NCBI GenBank assembly: GCA_965220265.1
Contig: CBDCPM010000002.1
Coordinates: forward strand, 1 to 64,000
From: Bin87 sp965220265
GTDB lineage: Bacteria > Chloroflexota > Dehalococcoidia > Lucifugimonadales > UBA3495
Length of the DNA stretch: 64,000 bases
Reading direction: 5' to 3'
A program made the position numbers and the translations under genes. The notes beneath the pieces were generated by a model. The model worked only from the letters and a program-made list of their open reading frames with translations. It did no database searches and was not told the origin of the DNA. This document shows, one piece after another, positions 8,127 through 17,225 of the stretch (position 1 is the stretch's first letter; each line of letters opens with the position of its first letter).

Positions 8127-9035
8127 ATGCCAAATCAACCCCGAGCTGAAATCGCCATCATCGGCGGCAGCGGCCTGTACGAAATACAAGGCTTCGCCGA
8201 AACCGCCGTAGTGGACATCGACACCCCCTACGGCAAGCCCAGCGACCTCATCACGGTCGGCGAGTTGTTGGACGTGCCCGTGGCCTTCCTGCCGCGACAC
8301 GGACGGGGACACCGGGTGAATCCCACCGAGCTGCCCTTCCGCGCGAACATCTACGCGCTCAAGACCCTGGGAGTGAAGCGCGTCGTGTCGGTCAGCGCCG
8401 TGGGCAGCCTGCAGGCGGACTACGAACCGCAGCACCTGGTGGTTCCGGACCAGCTCATCGACCGTACCCGCCGGCGTGACAGCACGTTCTTCGAGGACGG
8501 CGTGGTCGCGCATATCTCGTTCGCCGACCCCTTCTGTCCCGGGGTAAGCACCGTCATCGCCGATGGAGGAGCCGGTCAGGGGATCCCGACACACCAGGGC
8601 GGAACGCTGGTGGTCATGGAAGGGCCGGCCTTCTCCACCCGTGCCGAGTCCAATATGTACCGTGCCTGGGGCGGCGACATCATCGGGATGACCACGCTAC
8701 CGGAGGCCAAACTGGCCCGAGAGGCCGAGATGTGCTACGCCGTCATGGCGTGGGTCACCGACTACGACTGCTGGCATCCGGACCACGCCGACGTGACGGT
8801 CGAGATGGTGGTCGACAACCTGGTGGCCAACGTGGCCAACAGCCGGATCATCCTGCGTCACATCATGCCGGCGTTGGCAGCTCTGGAGCCCTGCGAATGC
8901 CAGACGGCCCTGACCAACTCCATCATCACCGACCGAAGCCGCATTTCGGAAGCGGCCTACCGCCGGCTGCATCCCATCGCCGGCACCCATCTTGATCCGC
9001 CACCGAACCCTAGATCCCTGCTTCCGCAGGAGTGA
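8127..9035 (+). CDS. mtnP: S-methyl-5'-thioadenosine phosphorylase
   Basis: This 302-residue enzyme uses phosphate to split methylthioadenosine into adenine and methylthioribose-1-phosphate. The purine nucleoside phosphorylase family II signatures are present: IIGGSGLYEI at the N-terminus, FLPRHGRGHRVNPTELPFRANIYAL, SVSAVGSLQ, VVMEGPAFSTRAESNMYR and the base-binding region VTDYDCWHPDH. The products feed MtnA (5054) and Apt (980), so the three make a coherent adenine and methylthioribose salvage set. The start has a weak ribosome-binding site; alignment to the family supports it. Confidence 0.94.
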   Translation: MPNQPRAEIAIIGGSGLYEIQGFAETAVVDIDTPYGKPSDLITVGELLDVPVAFLPRHGRGHRVNPTELPFRANIYALKTLGVKRVVSVSAVGSLQADYEPQHLVVPDQLIDRTRRRDSTFFEDGVVAHISFADPFCPGVSTVIADGGAGQGIPTHQGGTLVVMEGPAFSTRAESNMYRAWGGDIIGMTTLPEAKLAREAEMCYAVMAWVTDYDCWHPDHADVTVEMVVDNLVANVANSRIILRHIMPALAALEPCECQTALTNSIITDRSRISEAAYRRLHPIAGTHLDPPPNPRSLLPQE

Positions 9036-9061
9036 CGTGCAAACCCAAGGAGGTACCTGAC

Positions 9062-9415
9062 ATGCCACGCCAGAACCCAGGCGAACCCTACTACCGGGTC
9101 GATTCTCCCGAAGCCCTGCAGATCCTGCAGGCCGATCCGGAAAACACCGTCGTGATCGACGTTCGCCGCGATGACGAGTGGGTCACCGGCCACGCCAGCG
9201 GCGCGATCCACATCAACGTGGACGACCTGGCCGGACGAATGGACGAAGTGCCCGACGACAAGAAACTGTTGTTCATCTGCGCGGCCGGCGTCCGCAGCGG
9301 CCTGGCCTGCGAGCTGGCCGCCGCCATGGGCTACGACTCGGAGATGCTCTACAACGTTGAGGACGGGACACCCTCATGGATCGCCGCCGGCAATCCCACG
9401 TCCTACGGCGACTAA
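9062..9415 (+). CDS. Rhodanese-like sulfurtransferase, single domain
   Basis: The 117-residue single-domain protein carries VVIDVRRDDEWVTGHASGAIHI and the active-site loop FICAAGVRS with its catalytic cysteine near residue 77. It would carry sulfane sulfur as a cysteine persulfide. The ATG at 9062 is chosen because an ideal AAGGAGGT lies 5 bp before it; a GTG at 9032 overlaps the end of mtnP and lacks such a site. Its place between mtnP and ahcY suggests a link to sulfur amino-acid metabolism, by context only. Confidence 0.9.
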   Translation: MPRQNPGEPYYRVDSPEALQILQADPENTVVIDVRRDDEWVTGHASGAIHINVDDLAGRMDEVPDDKKLLFICAAGVRSGLACELAAAMGYDSEMLYNVEDGTPSWIAAGNPTSYGD

Positions 9416-9563
9416 CCGTAACTGACCGAGTGTCTACAAAACCTCAACTGCGCCATTTTCACGGATACGGGCAACCAAGGCACTTTCATCGAGCGACTGT
9501 TGGAAATCCTTGCCGTCTCCCGCATGGCGCACTAGAAACTGCACAAACGAGAGGTACAGTGAT

Positions 9564-10835
9564 TTGACTGTTCAGAATACCAAAGGAGACGTGAAAGACC
9601 TTTCCCTGGCCGCGGCCGGTGTTGACCGGATCCGCTGGGCCGGGCGTGAGATGCCGGTCGTCAATATCATCACGGAGCGGTTCCAGAAGGAGCAGCCCCT
9701 GGCCGGCTTGCGGATGGCCGCGTGTCTCCACGTCACCACCGAAACCGCTAACCTGGCCATCGCGCTCAAGGCCGGCGGCGCCGACCTGGTGATCTGTGCC
9801 AGCAACCCCCTGAGCACCCAGGACGAAACTGCCGCCGCGCTGGTGCAGGAGTACGGGATCCCGACCTACGCCATCAAGGGCGAGGACAACGAGACCTACT
9901 ACCAGCACATCAACGCCGTGCTGGACCATGCCCCCATGGTAACCATGGACGACGGCGCAGACCTGGTGGGAATCCTCCACAAGGATCGCAGCGACCTGCT
10001 CTCCAACGTGATCGCCGGAACCGAGGAGACCACCACCGGCGTGGTTCGCCTCACCGCCATGGCCGCGGATGGCCAGTTGAAGTATCCCATCATCGCGGTC
10101 AACGAGGCCGAGACCAAGCACTTCTTTGACAACCGCTACGGCACCGGCCAGAGCACGCTGGACGGCATCACCCGCGCCACCAACATCCTATGGGCCGGCC
10201 GCCGCGTCGTTGTCTGCGGGTACGGCTGGTGCGGCCGCGGCGTCGCCTCCCGCGCTCGCGGCATGGGCGCCCAGGTCATCGTGACCGAGATTAACCCGGT
10301 TCGCGCCCTGGAGGCGGTGATGGACGGTTTTCAGGTCATGACCAGCATCGAGGCCGCGAAGCAGGGCGAGGCGTTCATCACCGTGTCGGGCGGCTGGCAT
10401 GTCATCGGCAAGGAACACTTTGAAGTCATGGGTGACGGCGCCATCGTCGCCAACAGCGGCCACTTCAACGTGGAAATCAACATTCCGGCCCTGGAGGCCA
10501 TGTCGGTGAGCCACCGGGAAGTCCGCCCCTTCGTCGAGGAATTCCAGATCGCTGACGGGCGGCGCATCTACCTGCTGGGCGAGGGCCGGTTGATCAACCT
10601 GGCCGCCGCCGAGGGTCACCCCTCCGCCGTCATGGACATGAGCTTTGCCAACCAGGCCCTGAGCGCGGAGTACCTGGTCAAGAACCACGCCAGCCTGGGC
10701 AACGGCGTACACGTGGTGCCGCGGGAAATCGACGCCGAAGTGGGCCGTCTCAAGCTGGAGACCATGGGCATCAACATCGACACCCTCACGGTGGAACAGA
10801 CTGCCTACAATGAAAGCTGGGAAGAAGGCACCTAG
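9564..10835 (+). CDS. ahcY: Adenosylhomocysteinase
   Basis: This 423-residue NAD-dependent enzyme reversibly hydrolyses S-adenosylhomocysteine to adenosine and homocysteine. Matches include HVTTETANLAIALKAGGA, CASNPLSTQDETAAAL, EETTTGV, the Rossmann glycine motif CGYGWCGRG and NSGHFNVEI. Length fits the shorter SAHH form found in many bacteria and archaea. A TTG start at 9564 is preferred: GAGAGGT lies 8 bp upstream and the next residues (TVQ) suit the family; an upstream start at 9510 has no site. metK follows within 86 bp, so the two probably form one unit. Confidence 0.94.
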   Translation: MTVQNTKGDVKDLSLAAAGVDRIRWAGREMPVVNIITERFQKEQPLAGLRMAACLHVTTETANLAIALKAGGADLVICASNPLSTQDETAAALVQEYGIPTYAIKGEDNETYYQHINAVLDHAPMVTMDDGADLVGILHKDRSDLLSNVIAGTEETTTGVVRLTAMAADGQLKYPIIAVNEAETKHFFDNRYGTGQSTLDGITRATNILWAGRRVVVCGYGWCGRGVASRARGMGAQVIVTEINPVRALEAVMDGFQVMTSIEAAKQGEAFITVSGGWHVIGKEHFEVMGDGAIVANSGHFNVEINIPALEAMSVSHREVRPFVEEFQIADGRRIYLLGEGRLINLAAAEGHPSAVMDMSFANQALSAEYLVKNHASLGNGVHVVPREIDAEVGRLKLETMGINIDTLTVEQTAYNESWEEGT

Positions 10836-10920
10836 GCCTCGCCCGCGGTCCCCAACGCCGGGGCATTGGACAGATCGTCCCGGCGAATCAATCCGATGAA
10901 CCTCAAGGAGGAATGAACCT

Positions 10921-12162
10921 ATGCCAATCCGATTTATAACCTCGCCCAAGTACCTGCTCACCTCCGAGTCGGTCACCGAAGGGCACCCCGACAAGGTGTG
11001 CGACCAGATCTCCGACGCCGTGCTGGACGCCGCCCTGAGCGTTGATCCCATGAGCCGCGTCGCCTGCGAGACCGTCGCCGGCAAGAACCTGGTCATGGTC
11101 ACGGGCGAAATCACCACAAAGGCTGACCTGGACTTCGACGCCATCGCCCGCAAGACCCTGCTGGAAATCGGCTACAACCACCTCAAGTACGGCATCGACG
11201 GCAACTCCTGTGGCATCATCCGCAACGCCAGCCAGCAGTCGCCTGACATCAACGCCGGCGTCAGCACAGCTCTTGAGGCCCGCACCAACGGCACTGCTGC
11301 CGACGCCCGCCGCGCCACCGGCGCCGGCGACCAGGGCATGATGGTGGGGTTCGCGTGCAACGAGACCGACAACCTGATGCCTTTGACCGTGGACCTGTCC
11401 CATCGTCTGGTCGAGCGACTGGCCGCGGTGCGCAAGGACGGCACACTGCCCTACCTCGGCCCCGACGGCAAGTCCCAGGTCACGGTGGAATACCGCCATG
11501 GCAAGCCCCATCGCGTGGACGCCGTGGTAATCAGCAGCCAGCATGACGACACCGACGACCGCGAGGCCTTCAGCGCCAAGATCCGGGCCGACATCATCGA
11601 GCACGTCATCCGGCCCATCATACCGGCCGAGTTGCTGGACGCCGACACCAAGTATTATGTGAACCCCAGCGGTTGGTTCGTCGTCGGCGGCCCCCAGGGT
11701 GACACCGGCTTGACCGGCCGGAAGATCCTGGTCGACACCTATGGCGGCATCGCCCGCCACGGCGGGGGAGCCTTCTCCGGCAAGGATCCGACCAAGGTCG
11801 ACCGCTCGGGCGCCTACGCCGCCCGCTACGTGGCCAAGAACCTGGTGGTCGCCGGTTTCGCCGACCGGCTGGAGGTGCTGGTGTCCTACGCCATCGGAGT
11901 CGCCGAGCCGACCTCCGTGGCCGTGGAGACTTTCGACACCAATCACATCCCCAACGAGCGGATCGAGGAACTGGTGCGTGAGCACTTCGACCTGCGCCCG
12001 GGCGCCATCATCGAGGACCTGCAACTGAGGCGGCCGATCTATCGGAAGACCGCCGCCTACGGCCACTTCGGTCGCAACGACCTGGACCTGCCCTGGGAGC
12101 GCACCGACAAGGCCGAGACCCTGAAGCAGGCGGCCGGTGCGTTGGCTACCGCCGGCGACTAG
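10921..12162 (+). CDS. metK: S-adenosylmethionine synthetase
   Basis: This 413-residue enzyme makes SAM from methionine and ATP. It has the bacterial MAT signatures SESVTEGHPDKVCDQISDA, GAGDQGMMVGFA, the phosphate loop GGGAFSGKDPTKVDRS, and a C-terminal YGHFGR. An AAGGAGGA site lies 9 bp before the ATG. Unlike mtnA, the leader from 10836 holds no SAM riboswitch, so it is probably co-transcribed with ahcY. A clear terminator follows at 12193-12232. Confidence 0.96.
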   Translation: MPIRFITSPKYLLTSESVTEGHPDKVCDQISDAVLDAALSVDPMSRVACETVAGKNLVMVTGEITTKADLDFDAIARKTLLEIGYNHLKYGIDGNSCGIIRNASQQSPDINAGVSTALEARTNGTAADARRATGAGDQGMMVGFACNETDNLMPLTVDLSHRLVERLAAVRKDGTLPYLGPDGKSQVTVEYRHGKPHRVDAVVISSQHDDTDDREAFSAKIRADIIEHVIRPIIPAELLDADTKYYVNPSGWFVVGGPQGDTGLTGRKILVDTYGGIARHGGGAFSGKDPTKVDRSGAYAARYVAKNLVVAGFADRLEVLVSYAIGVAEPTSVAVETFDTNHIPNERIEELVREHFDLRPGAIIEDLQLRRPIYRKTAAYGHFGRNDLDLPWERTDKAETLKQAAGALATAGD

Positions 12163-12192
12163 TTCCCTGGCATACGGCGACTCGCTGATACG

Positions 12193-12232
12193 CGCCCTTC
12201 TCCACTCACGGAGAGGGGCGTATTGCTTTTTT
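12193..12232 (+). terminator. Intrinsic terminator after metK
   Basis: An 11-bp stem (CGCCCTTCTCC 12193-12203 with GGAGAGGGGCG 12210-12220, one G-U pair) is followed by TATTGCTTTTTT. It closes the ahcY-metK unit. The rest of the 12163-12388 gap shows no gene. Confidence 0.85.
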
Positions 12233-12388
12233 CAGGAGTGCCATTTTGCTCACGCGCGGAGCATGATGCTCGCGAATCGTTGAAACCGGTCACTCATAAT
12301 GTCCTGCTTGTGGTCCGCTCGCCGCTAGAATTGTAATGCGCCTGTACGGTACGGGAGCACACCCTGGTTCGTCATTCAGCGGTAGTTT

Positions 12389-12829
12389 ATGGATAGTATA
12401 GTTCCTCTACGCCGATTCGCCTCCTGGCTGATCGACCGCCTGCTGTTCCTCGGGGCTGGTACCGCCGTTATATTCATCATTAGAGGGTTAGGATCTCCCG
12501 GCCCCGACTCGGTTGGCTTCGACTTCTCTGACCTGCTCACGGTACATATTCCGCTGGCCGTGTTGATCACCTATATCCTGTGGTTTGGCGTCATGATCAA
12601 GTTCGGGCCGCCGGGCCGCAGGCTGACCGGGACCGACGTCCGGCGGCGGCGCGGCGGAACGGCGAGTTGGTGGATGAAACTCATCCGCGCGTCGGTGAAG
12701 TTCCTGCTGCACTTGACCCTGATCGGGTTCTTCGTCGATGCCATATTTGTCCTGAGAGACCGTAGCGAGCGGAGGTCGATACCGGACCGTGTCGCGGGCA
12801 CGGTAATCGCACGGCGCCGTTGGCGGTGA
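12389..12829 (+). CDS. RDD-family membrane protein
   Basis: The 146-residue protein has the RDD features: an N-terminal RRFASWLIDRLL helix, a central GPPGRRLTG turn and a C-terminal RSERRSIPDRVAGTVIARR. Three hydrophobic segments lie near residues 17-32, 52-70 and 103-122. RDD proteins are small multi-pass membrane proteins of mostly unknown role, some linked to ion antiport. A second, diverged RDD gene occurs at 15350. An ATG with no strong ribosome-binding site starts it. Confidence 0.82.
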   Translation: MDSIVPLRRFASWLIDRLLFLGAGTAVIFIIRGLGSPGPDSVGFDFSDLLTVHIPLAVLITYILWFGVMIKFGPPGRRLTGTDVRRRRGGTASWWMKLIRASVKFLLHLTLIGFFVDAIFVLRDRSERRSIPDRVAGTVIARRRWR

Positions 12830-12836
12830 GCCCCGG

Positions 12837-12845
12837 TGCTATAAT
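12837..12845 (+). promoter_or_regulatory. Extended -10 box giving a possible leaderless phosphohexomutase mRNA
   Basis: TGCTATAAT is an extended -10 (TGn plus TATAAT at 12840-12845). Only CCCGAG separates it from the ATG at 12852, so transcription would be expected to begin at or beside the A of the start codon. No Shine-Dalgarno sequence is visible. A similar TATAAT lies 4 bp before the map start at 22767. Motif inference only. Confidence 0.5.
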
Positions 12846-12851
12846 CCCGAG

Positions 12852-14264
12852 ATGGCATCCCCAATCAAGTTCGGTACCGACGGTTGGCGCGGTATCATTG
12901 CCGATGACTTCACCTTTGCCAACGTGGCGCGCTGCTCCCAGGGTCTGGCCGACTACCTGCGGGTTGACGGCTCGGCTGGTAGTGGCCTGGTGGTAGGTTA
13001 CGACACCCGTTTCGCGTCACGCGAGTTCGCCGAAACCGTGGCCTCTGTGATCGCCGGCAACGGCATTGCCGTCCGTCTGTGCCGTGAGCCGGCTCCGACG
13101 CCGGTGGTCAGTCATCAAGTTGTGCACAGTGGCGCAGCCGGCGGCGTGGTGATCACGTCCAGTCATAATCCGGCGGCGTGGAGCGGGTTCAAGTTCAAAT
13201 CGGCGCAGGGCGGCAGCGCGAGCCAGGCCATGACGGACGTGCTGGAACTGTGCATCGAATCGGCGAGGCCGCCGAGGACCATGCCCCTGGATGTAGCTCG
13301 CGACGCCGGCCTGGTCGAGGACATTGACCCGGCTCCCGCGTACAGGGAATCCATCGCCGGCCTGGTCAACCTGGACGTCATCGCCGCCGCCGGACTCGAC
13401 GTGATCGTGGACGCGATGCACGGAGCCGGCGCCGGGTTCATCCCGGGGATGCTGAAAGGCGGCACGACCACCGTCACCGAGTTGCGCGCCGAGGTGAACC
13501 CGTCCTTTCCTGGAATGGCACAGCCGGAGCCCATCGCTCATAACCTGCCTGAAGTGTGCCGTCGCGTGCCCAATGATGGCGCGTCGGCCGGCCTGGCGCT
13601 GGACGGGGACGCCGACCGCATCGGCCTGGTGGACGAGAACGGGCGGTTCGTCAGCACCCTGGAGGTGTTCTCGCTGCTGGCACTGTACCTGCTGGAGCGG
13701 GGCGACCGGGGCTCGTTGGTCAAGGGTGTGACCGCATCGGTGATGCTGAACAAGCTGGCCCAACGCTACAGCGTGGGTATCGCCGAGATGCCGGTGGGGT
13801 TTAAGAACATCGGCCCGCGCTTCCTGGCGGACGATGCCCTGCTGGGCGGCGAGGAGAGCGGAGGTTACGCTTTCCGCGGCCACATACCGGAGCGGGACGG
13901 GATCCTGAGCGGATTGTTGCTGCTCGAATACATGGCCGTCGCCGGGCTGACGGCGTCCGGAATGGTACGCCATCTGTTCGACCTGGTTGGGGAGCATTGC
14001 TACGAGCGGCGGGACGTTGGGTTTAACCCGGCGCACAGGACGGCGATCACGGAGAGACTTTCCGGCGAGCCGCTCACCGAGCTGGCCGGTATGCCCGTGC
14101 GCGGCATGGACGAAATCGACGGACGACGGTGGATGCTGGACGCCGGATGGGTTGCCGCCCGTTTCTCAGGCACCGAGCCGTTGCTTCGCATCTACTGCGA
14201 GGCGGACACCACGGCCAACGTGACGCGCCTGCTGGACGCGATGCAGGCCCACCTGGGTGTCTGA
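12852..14264 (+). CDS. Phosphoglucomutase/phosphomannomutase (alpha-D-phosphohexomutase)
   Basis: The 470-residue enzyme has all four family motifs: the catalytic serine loop VVITSSHNPAAWSGFK, the metal loop LALDGDADRIG, the sugar-specificity loop LLGGEESGGYAF and the phosphate loop ARFSGTEPLLRIYCEA. The start KFGTDGWRGIIADDFT is typical. It interconverts hexose 1- and 6-phosphates in the cytoplasm; whether glucose, mannose or glucosamine is preferred cannot be told from sequence alone. Sandwiched between a tiny membrane protein and a nitronate-monooxygenase-like gene, its context is not informative. Confidence 0.92.
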   Translation: MASPIKFGTDGWRGIIADDFTFANVARCSQGLADYLRVDGSAGSGLVVGYDTRFASREFAETVASVIAGNGIAVRLCREPAPTPVVSHQVVHSGAAGGVVITSSHNPAAWSGFKFKSAQGGSASQAMTDVLELCIESARPPRTMPLDVARDAGLVEDIDPAPAYRESIAGLVNLDVIAAAGLDVIVDAMHGAGAGFIPGMLKGGTTTVTELRAEVNPSFPGMAQPEPIAHNLPEVCRRVPNDGASAGLALDGDADRIGLVDENGRFVSTLEVFSLLALYLLERGDRGSLVKGVTASVMLNKLAQRYSVGIAEMPVGFKNIGPRFLADDALLGGEESGGYAFRGHIPERDGILSGLLLLEYMAVAGLTASGMVRHLFDLVGEHCYERRDVGFNPAHRTAITERLSGEPLTELAGMPVRGMDEIDGRRWMLDAGWVAARFSGTEPLLRIYCEADTTANVTRLLDAMQAHLGV

Positions 14265-14276
14265 ACGGACCGGCCC

Positions 14277-15242
14277 GTGCTACGCACCCGATTTAGTGAC
14301 CTGCTGGGGCTGACGCTCCCGGTGATGAACGCGCCGATGAGCAACCACAGCGGCGGCTGGCTGGCGGAGGCCGTGTGTCAGGCCGGCGGGCTCGGCACCT
14401 TCGGCGGCAGCAACGACTTTGGACCGGACTGGCTGCGAGAGCAGATCGCATACATCAGGGCCACGACTGACAGGCCGTTTGGGGTGGGTTTCATCACGCA
14501 TTTGATTGAGCCTGACCCAAAGAACTTTGAGATCGCCCTGGAGGAGAGGGTTCCGGTGGTCATATTCTCGTTCAGCGATCCGCGGCCGTGGTTAGGGCAG
14601 GCCAAGGATGTGGGAGCGACCGTCATCTGCCAGGTGCAATCCCTGGAGGGTGCCAGAATGGCCGCCGACGCCGGGGCGGACGTGCTCCTGGCCCAGGGCA
14701 ATGAAGCTGGTGGACACACCGGCGGGATGAATCTGCTGCCCCTGCTTACCGCCGTGGTGGATCAGTACCCGCATATTCCCGTGCTGGCCGCGGGAGGCGT
14801 CACCACGGGTCGGACTTTAGCAGCCGTCTTGGCCGCCGGCGCCGAAGGAGCGTCCCTGGGCACGGCCCTGTTGGCCACTCCGGAGGCGGTGGAGGTGCCC
14901 GAGGCGTTCAAGGAGCGCATCCTGCTGTCTGACGGCCAGGACACCGCCTTCACGCGACTGTACGATTTGCTGGGCAACACGCCCTGGCCGGATGGCATTG
15001 CAGGGCGGGTTTACCGGAACCGCCTGGTTCGGGAATGGGATGGCAGGGATGATGAAATAATGGAACACCGGGAAGAACTGGCTTCGGACGTGGCCGCCGC
15101 CCGGGCGCGGCAAGATCCGGAGCTTTCGTCCGTCTATATGGGTCAGGGAGCCGGCGCAGTGAACGCCATTCGCCCCGCCGCCGAAGTGGTAGACGACATT
15201 TGCCAGGAGGCGGAGCAGTTATTGCTGAGTTTGAGGGGATGA
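14277..15242 (+). CDS. Nitronate monooxygenase-like FMN enzyme
   Basis: This 321-residue TIM-barrel flavoprotein matches the NMO/2-nitropropane dioxygenase family: LPVMNAPMSNHSGGWLAEAVCQAGGLGTFG, LAQGNEAGGHTGG (with the histidine used in catalysis) and VLAAGGVTTGRTLAAVLAAGAEGASLGTALLATPEA for FMN phosphate binding. It would oxidise alkyl nitronates or a related substrate. The GTG start at 14277 lies 12 bp after the phosphohexomutase stop, suggesting co-transcription. Members are often annotated NMO although true substrates vary. Confidence 0.86.
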   Translation: MLRTRFSDLLGLTLPVMNAPMSNHSGGWLAEAVCQAGGLGTFGGSNDFGPDWLREQIAYIRATTDRPFGVGFITHLIEPDPKNFEIALEERVPVVIFSFSDPRPWLGQAKDVGATVICQVQSLEGARMAADAGADVLLAQGNEAGGHTGGMNLLPLLTAVVDQYPHIPVLAAGGVTTGRTLAAVLAAGAEGASLGTALLATPEAVEVPEAFKERILLSDGQDTAFTRLYDLLGNTPWPDGIAGRVYRNRLVREWDGRDDEIMEHREELASDVAAARARQDPELSSVYMGQGAGAVNAIRPAAEVVDDICQEAEQLLLSLRG

Positions 15243-15349
15243 TCGATCCGAGTATTCCGCCAGGGTCAGCCTGCGGCCATTCCGAGCAATCTCGCAGAGG
15301 TGTTGAACCGGTCACCACAACGCGACGTATAGATAGGTGAGGCTTAGCC

Positions 15350-15682
15350 ATGGAATACGCCAGCCCGATACGGCGAATGTTCGCCAATTTACTTGACGGC
15401 ATTCTCTTTTTTCTCACGCTGATCATCGGTTATCTTATTTGGTGGCTGATCGTCCTGGGGCGCGGGCAGACTCCTGGTAAGCAGCTACTGGGCATCCGCG
15501 CCGTGAAACGCGACGGCGATCCGGCCGGATGGGGCACCACCTTTGTGCGCGAGGTAGTCAAGATCGTTGCCCACTGGTTCGTCATAGGCTTCTTCGCGGA
15601 CGCTATCCTGCTGCTGATGGACGACTACGAGCATCGCTCACTATCCGACCGGGTGGCCGATACGGTGGTGGTGCGGAACTAG
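15350..15682 (+). CDS. RDD-family membrane protein (short)
   Basis: The 110-residue protein shows SPIRRMFANLLDGILFF at the N-terminus, the RDD core GQTPGKQLLGIRAVKRDG and a closing HRSLSDRVADTVVV. Two or three hydrophobic segments lie near residues 17-37 and 73-90. It is a diverged relative of the RDD protein at 12389, lacking part of its central loop. Function unknown. A weak GTGAGG-like site precedes the ATG. Confidence 0.8.
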   Translation: MEYASPIRRMFANLLDGILFFLTLIIGYLIWWLIVLGRGQTPGKQLLGIRAVKRDGDPAGWGTTFVREVVKIVAHWFVIGFFADAILLLMDDYEHRSLSDRVADTVVVRN

Positions 15683-15792
15683 CCCAGCACGGAGTAACCA
15701 CGACCTAAGGGCGCGACCGAGATCGGGTGCACGAGTATCGGGGAGCGGAACACACCTGGCAGACAACACCGACCGAATATCATGTGAGCGTC

Positions 15793-16707
15793 ATGACCAC
15801 TCCAGTTGAAACTCAGACCTCGACCACCACTTTATGGGACCGCCTACCCGTTAGTCGCAGCGTTGTGCTGGCGACGCTCATCGCCGTTGTCGCTTACGCC
15901 GTGGCTATCGTAGGTGCCCTGTTCTTACGGAGCACGGAGGGCATAGACGGCGTGAACCGGTTTGTTGAGTTGCTATCCGGTTCGTCGGGCACGGGCCTCA
16001 GCAACGTCGGGATCAAGCTCGGCTTTGCCTACGCGGTAGGGGCGGCTTCCGCCGTCAACCCGTGCGGTTTCGCCATGCTTCCTGCATACTTGGGCCTGTA
16101 CGTGAGCGGCGGTAACCAGGACCAGCGGCCGTTCGTACTGGTGGCGCGGGCCGTCATGGTGGGCCTGTCGGTATCCGCAGGGTTCGTGGTGCTGTTCGGC
16201 CTGGTGGGTCTGATCCTGGGCTTCGGCTCACAGGCCATCGTGGTTGCCGCGTTGCCCTACGTGGGGCTGGCGATCGGGGCGTTGCTCATCGGAGCCGGGG
16301 CATTCATGGCCGGCGGCGGCAAGATCTACACCAGCCTGGCCCTGCGGGCGGCTTCTCGGATCGGAGACCCGAGCCAGATGAACCTGCCGGGTTACGTGCT
16401 GTTCGGAATCAGCTACGGGCTGGCGTCCCTGAGCTGCACGCTGCCGTTGTTCCTGGCCGTGCTGGGGGTGGGCGCCGGCCTGTCCTCGGGATGGTTGGAC
16501 ACGCTGGGGCAGTTCGTGCTGTACGCAGCCGGCATGGGCAGCGTCATCATGGCGCTGACGCTGGGTATGGCCCTGGCCCGCTCGGTGATGGTGCGGTGGA
16601 TGCGGGCGGTCCTGCCCTACGTGGGCGTGGTGGGCGCTTGGCTGATGGTGGTCGCGGGCGTGTACATCATGTTCTACTGGCTGACCATCGGACGCGACCT
16701 GTTCTGA
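15793..16707 (+). CDS. CcdA/DsbD-like thiol-disulfide membrane transporter
   Basis: The 304-residue protein has six to eight hydrophobic segments. The two CcdA cysteine motifs are present: SAVNPCGFAMLPAYLGLYVSG and SLSCTLPLFLAVLG. CcdA moves reducing equivalents from cytoplasmic thioredoxin across the membrane, usually for cytochrome c maturation or outer disulfide reduction. No thioredoxin-like partner is next to it. The start is uncertain: ATG 15793 is taken because the protein then begins shortly before the first membrane helix; 15727 would add 22 residues. A bidirectional terminator follows. Confidence 0.85.
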   Translation: MTTPVETQTSTTTLWDRLPVSRSVVLATLIAVVAYAVAIVGALFLRSTEGIDGVNRFVELLSGSSGTGLSNVGIKLGFAYAVGAASAVNPCGFAMLPAYLGLYVSGGNQDQRPFVLVARAVMVGLSVSAGFVVLFGLVGLILGFGSQAIVVAALPYVGLAIGALLIGAGAFMAGGGKIYTSLALRAASRIGDPSQMNLPGYVLFGISYGLASLSCTLPLFLAVLGVGAGLSSGWLDTLGQFVLYAAGMGSVIMALTLGMALARSVMVRWMRAVLPYVGVVGAWLMVVAGVYIMFYWLTIGRDLF

Positions 16708-16712
16708 AATGC

Positions 16713-16747
16713 GGAACCCCTCGGCTTCTCGCCGAGGGGTTCCTTTT
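16713..16747. terminator. Bidirectional terminator between ccdA-like gene and rpsI
   Basis: A 13-bp perfect stem (GGAACCCCTCGGC with GCCGAGGGGTTCC, loop TTCTC) is followed by TTTT on the plus strand. It lies 6 bp after the CcdA-like stop and 13 bp beyond the rpsI stop on the opposite strand, so it is the natural end of the ribosomal supercluster. Confidence 0.88.
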
Positions 16748-16759
16748 GCTCGCGCGGGT

Positions 16760-17173
16760 TTACCGCTTGGTGTACTGCGGAGCGCGACGGGCGCGTTTCA
16801 GTCCGTACTTCTTGCTTTCCTTGACCCTGGCGTCGCGGGTGATGAAGCCGGCGCGGCGCAGGCTGGATTTCAGGTTGGGATCGAAGACGACCAGGGCGCG
16901 GGATATGCCATGACGGATGGCCTCGGCCTGGGCGTTGACGCCGCCGCCGTAGACCTTGGCCATTACCCGAAAGCGGCCGACGGTCCCCGATGTCGCGAAG
17001 GGTTCCCGCACCGTGGACTGCCACGGCAGCCAGTTGAAGTACTCCTCCATGGGCTTGTCATTGACGATGATCGCGGTTCCATCGTCCGGATAAATGCGCA
17101 CCTTGGCTATGGCGCACTTGCGCCGGCCGGTCCCGTAGAAGTACTGCGGTTGCGGTTCTACTTGCGTCACCAT
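16760..17173 (-). CDS. rpsI: Ribosomal protein S9 (uS9)
   Basis: The 137-residue protein carries the S9 signatures YGTGRRKCAIAKVRI and VNAQAEAIRHGISRAL, and ends in the basic KKYGLKRARRAPQYTKR tail that reaches the 30S decoding site. It is the last gene of the supercluster; rplM-rpsI as a pair at the end of the alpha operon is a common bacterial order. Confidence 0.97.
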   Translation of the reverse strand: MVTQVEPQPQYFYGTGRRKCAIAKVRIYPDDGTAIIVNDKPMEEYFNWLPWQSTVREPFATSGTVGRFRVMAKVYGGGVNAQAEAIRHGISRALVVFDPNLKSSLRRAGFITRDARVKESKKYGLKRARRAPQYTKR

Positions 17174-17225
17174 ATTGGAATGTTACCTGCCTTGCGTTGG
17201 CGATTGTCGGAAAGCGATTGCGAAG

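Noticed and set aside
10836..10920. A SAM riboswitch in front of metK
   Set aside because: The 85-bp gap has none of the aptamer blocks seen before mtnA.
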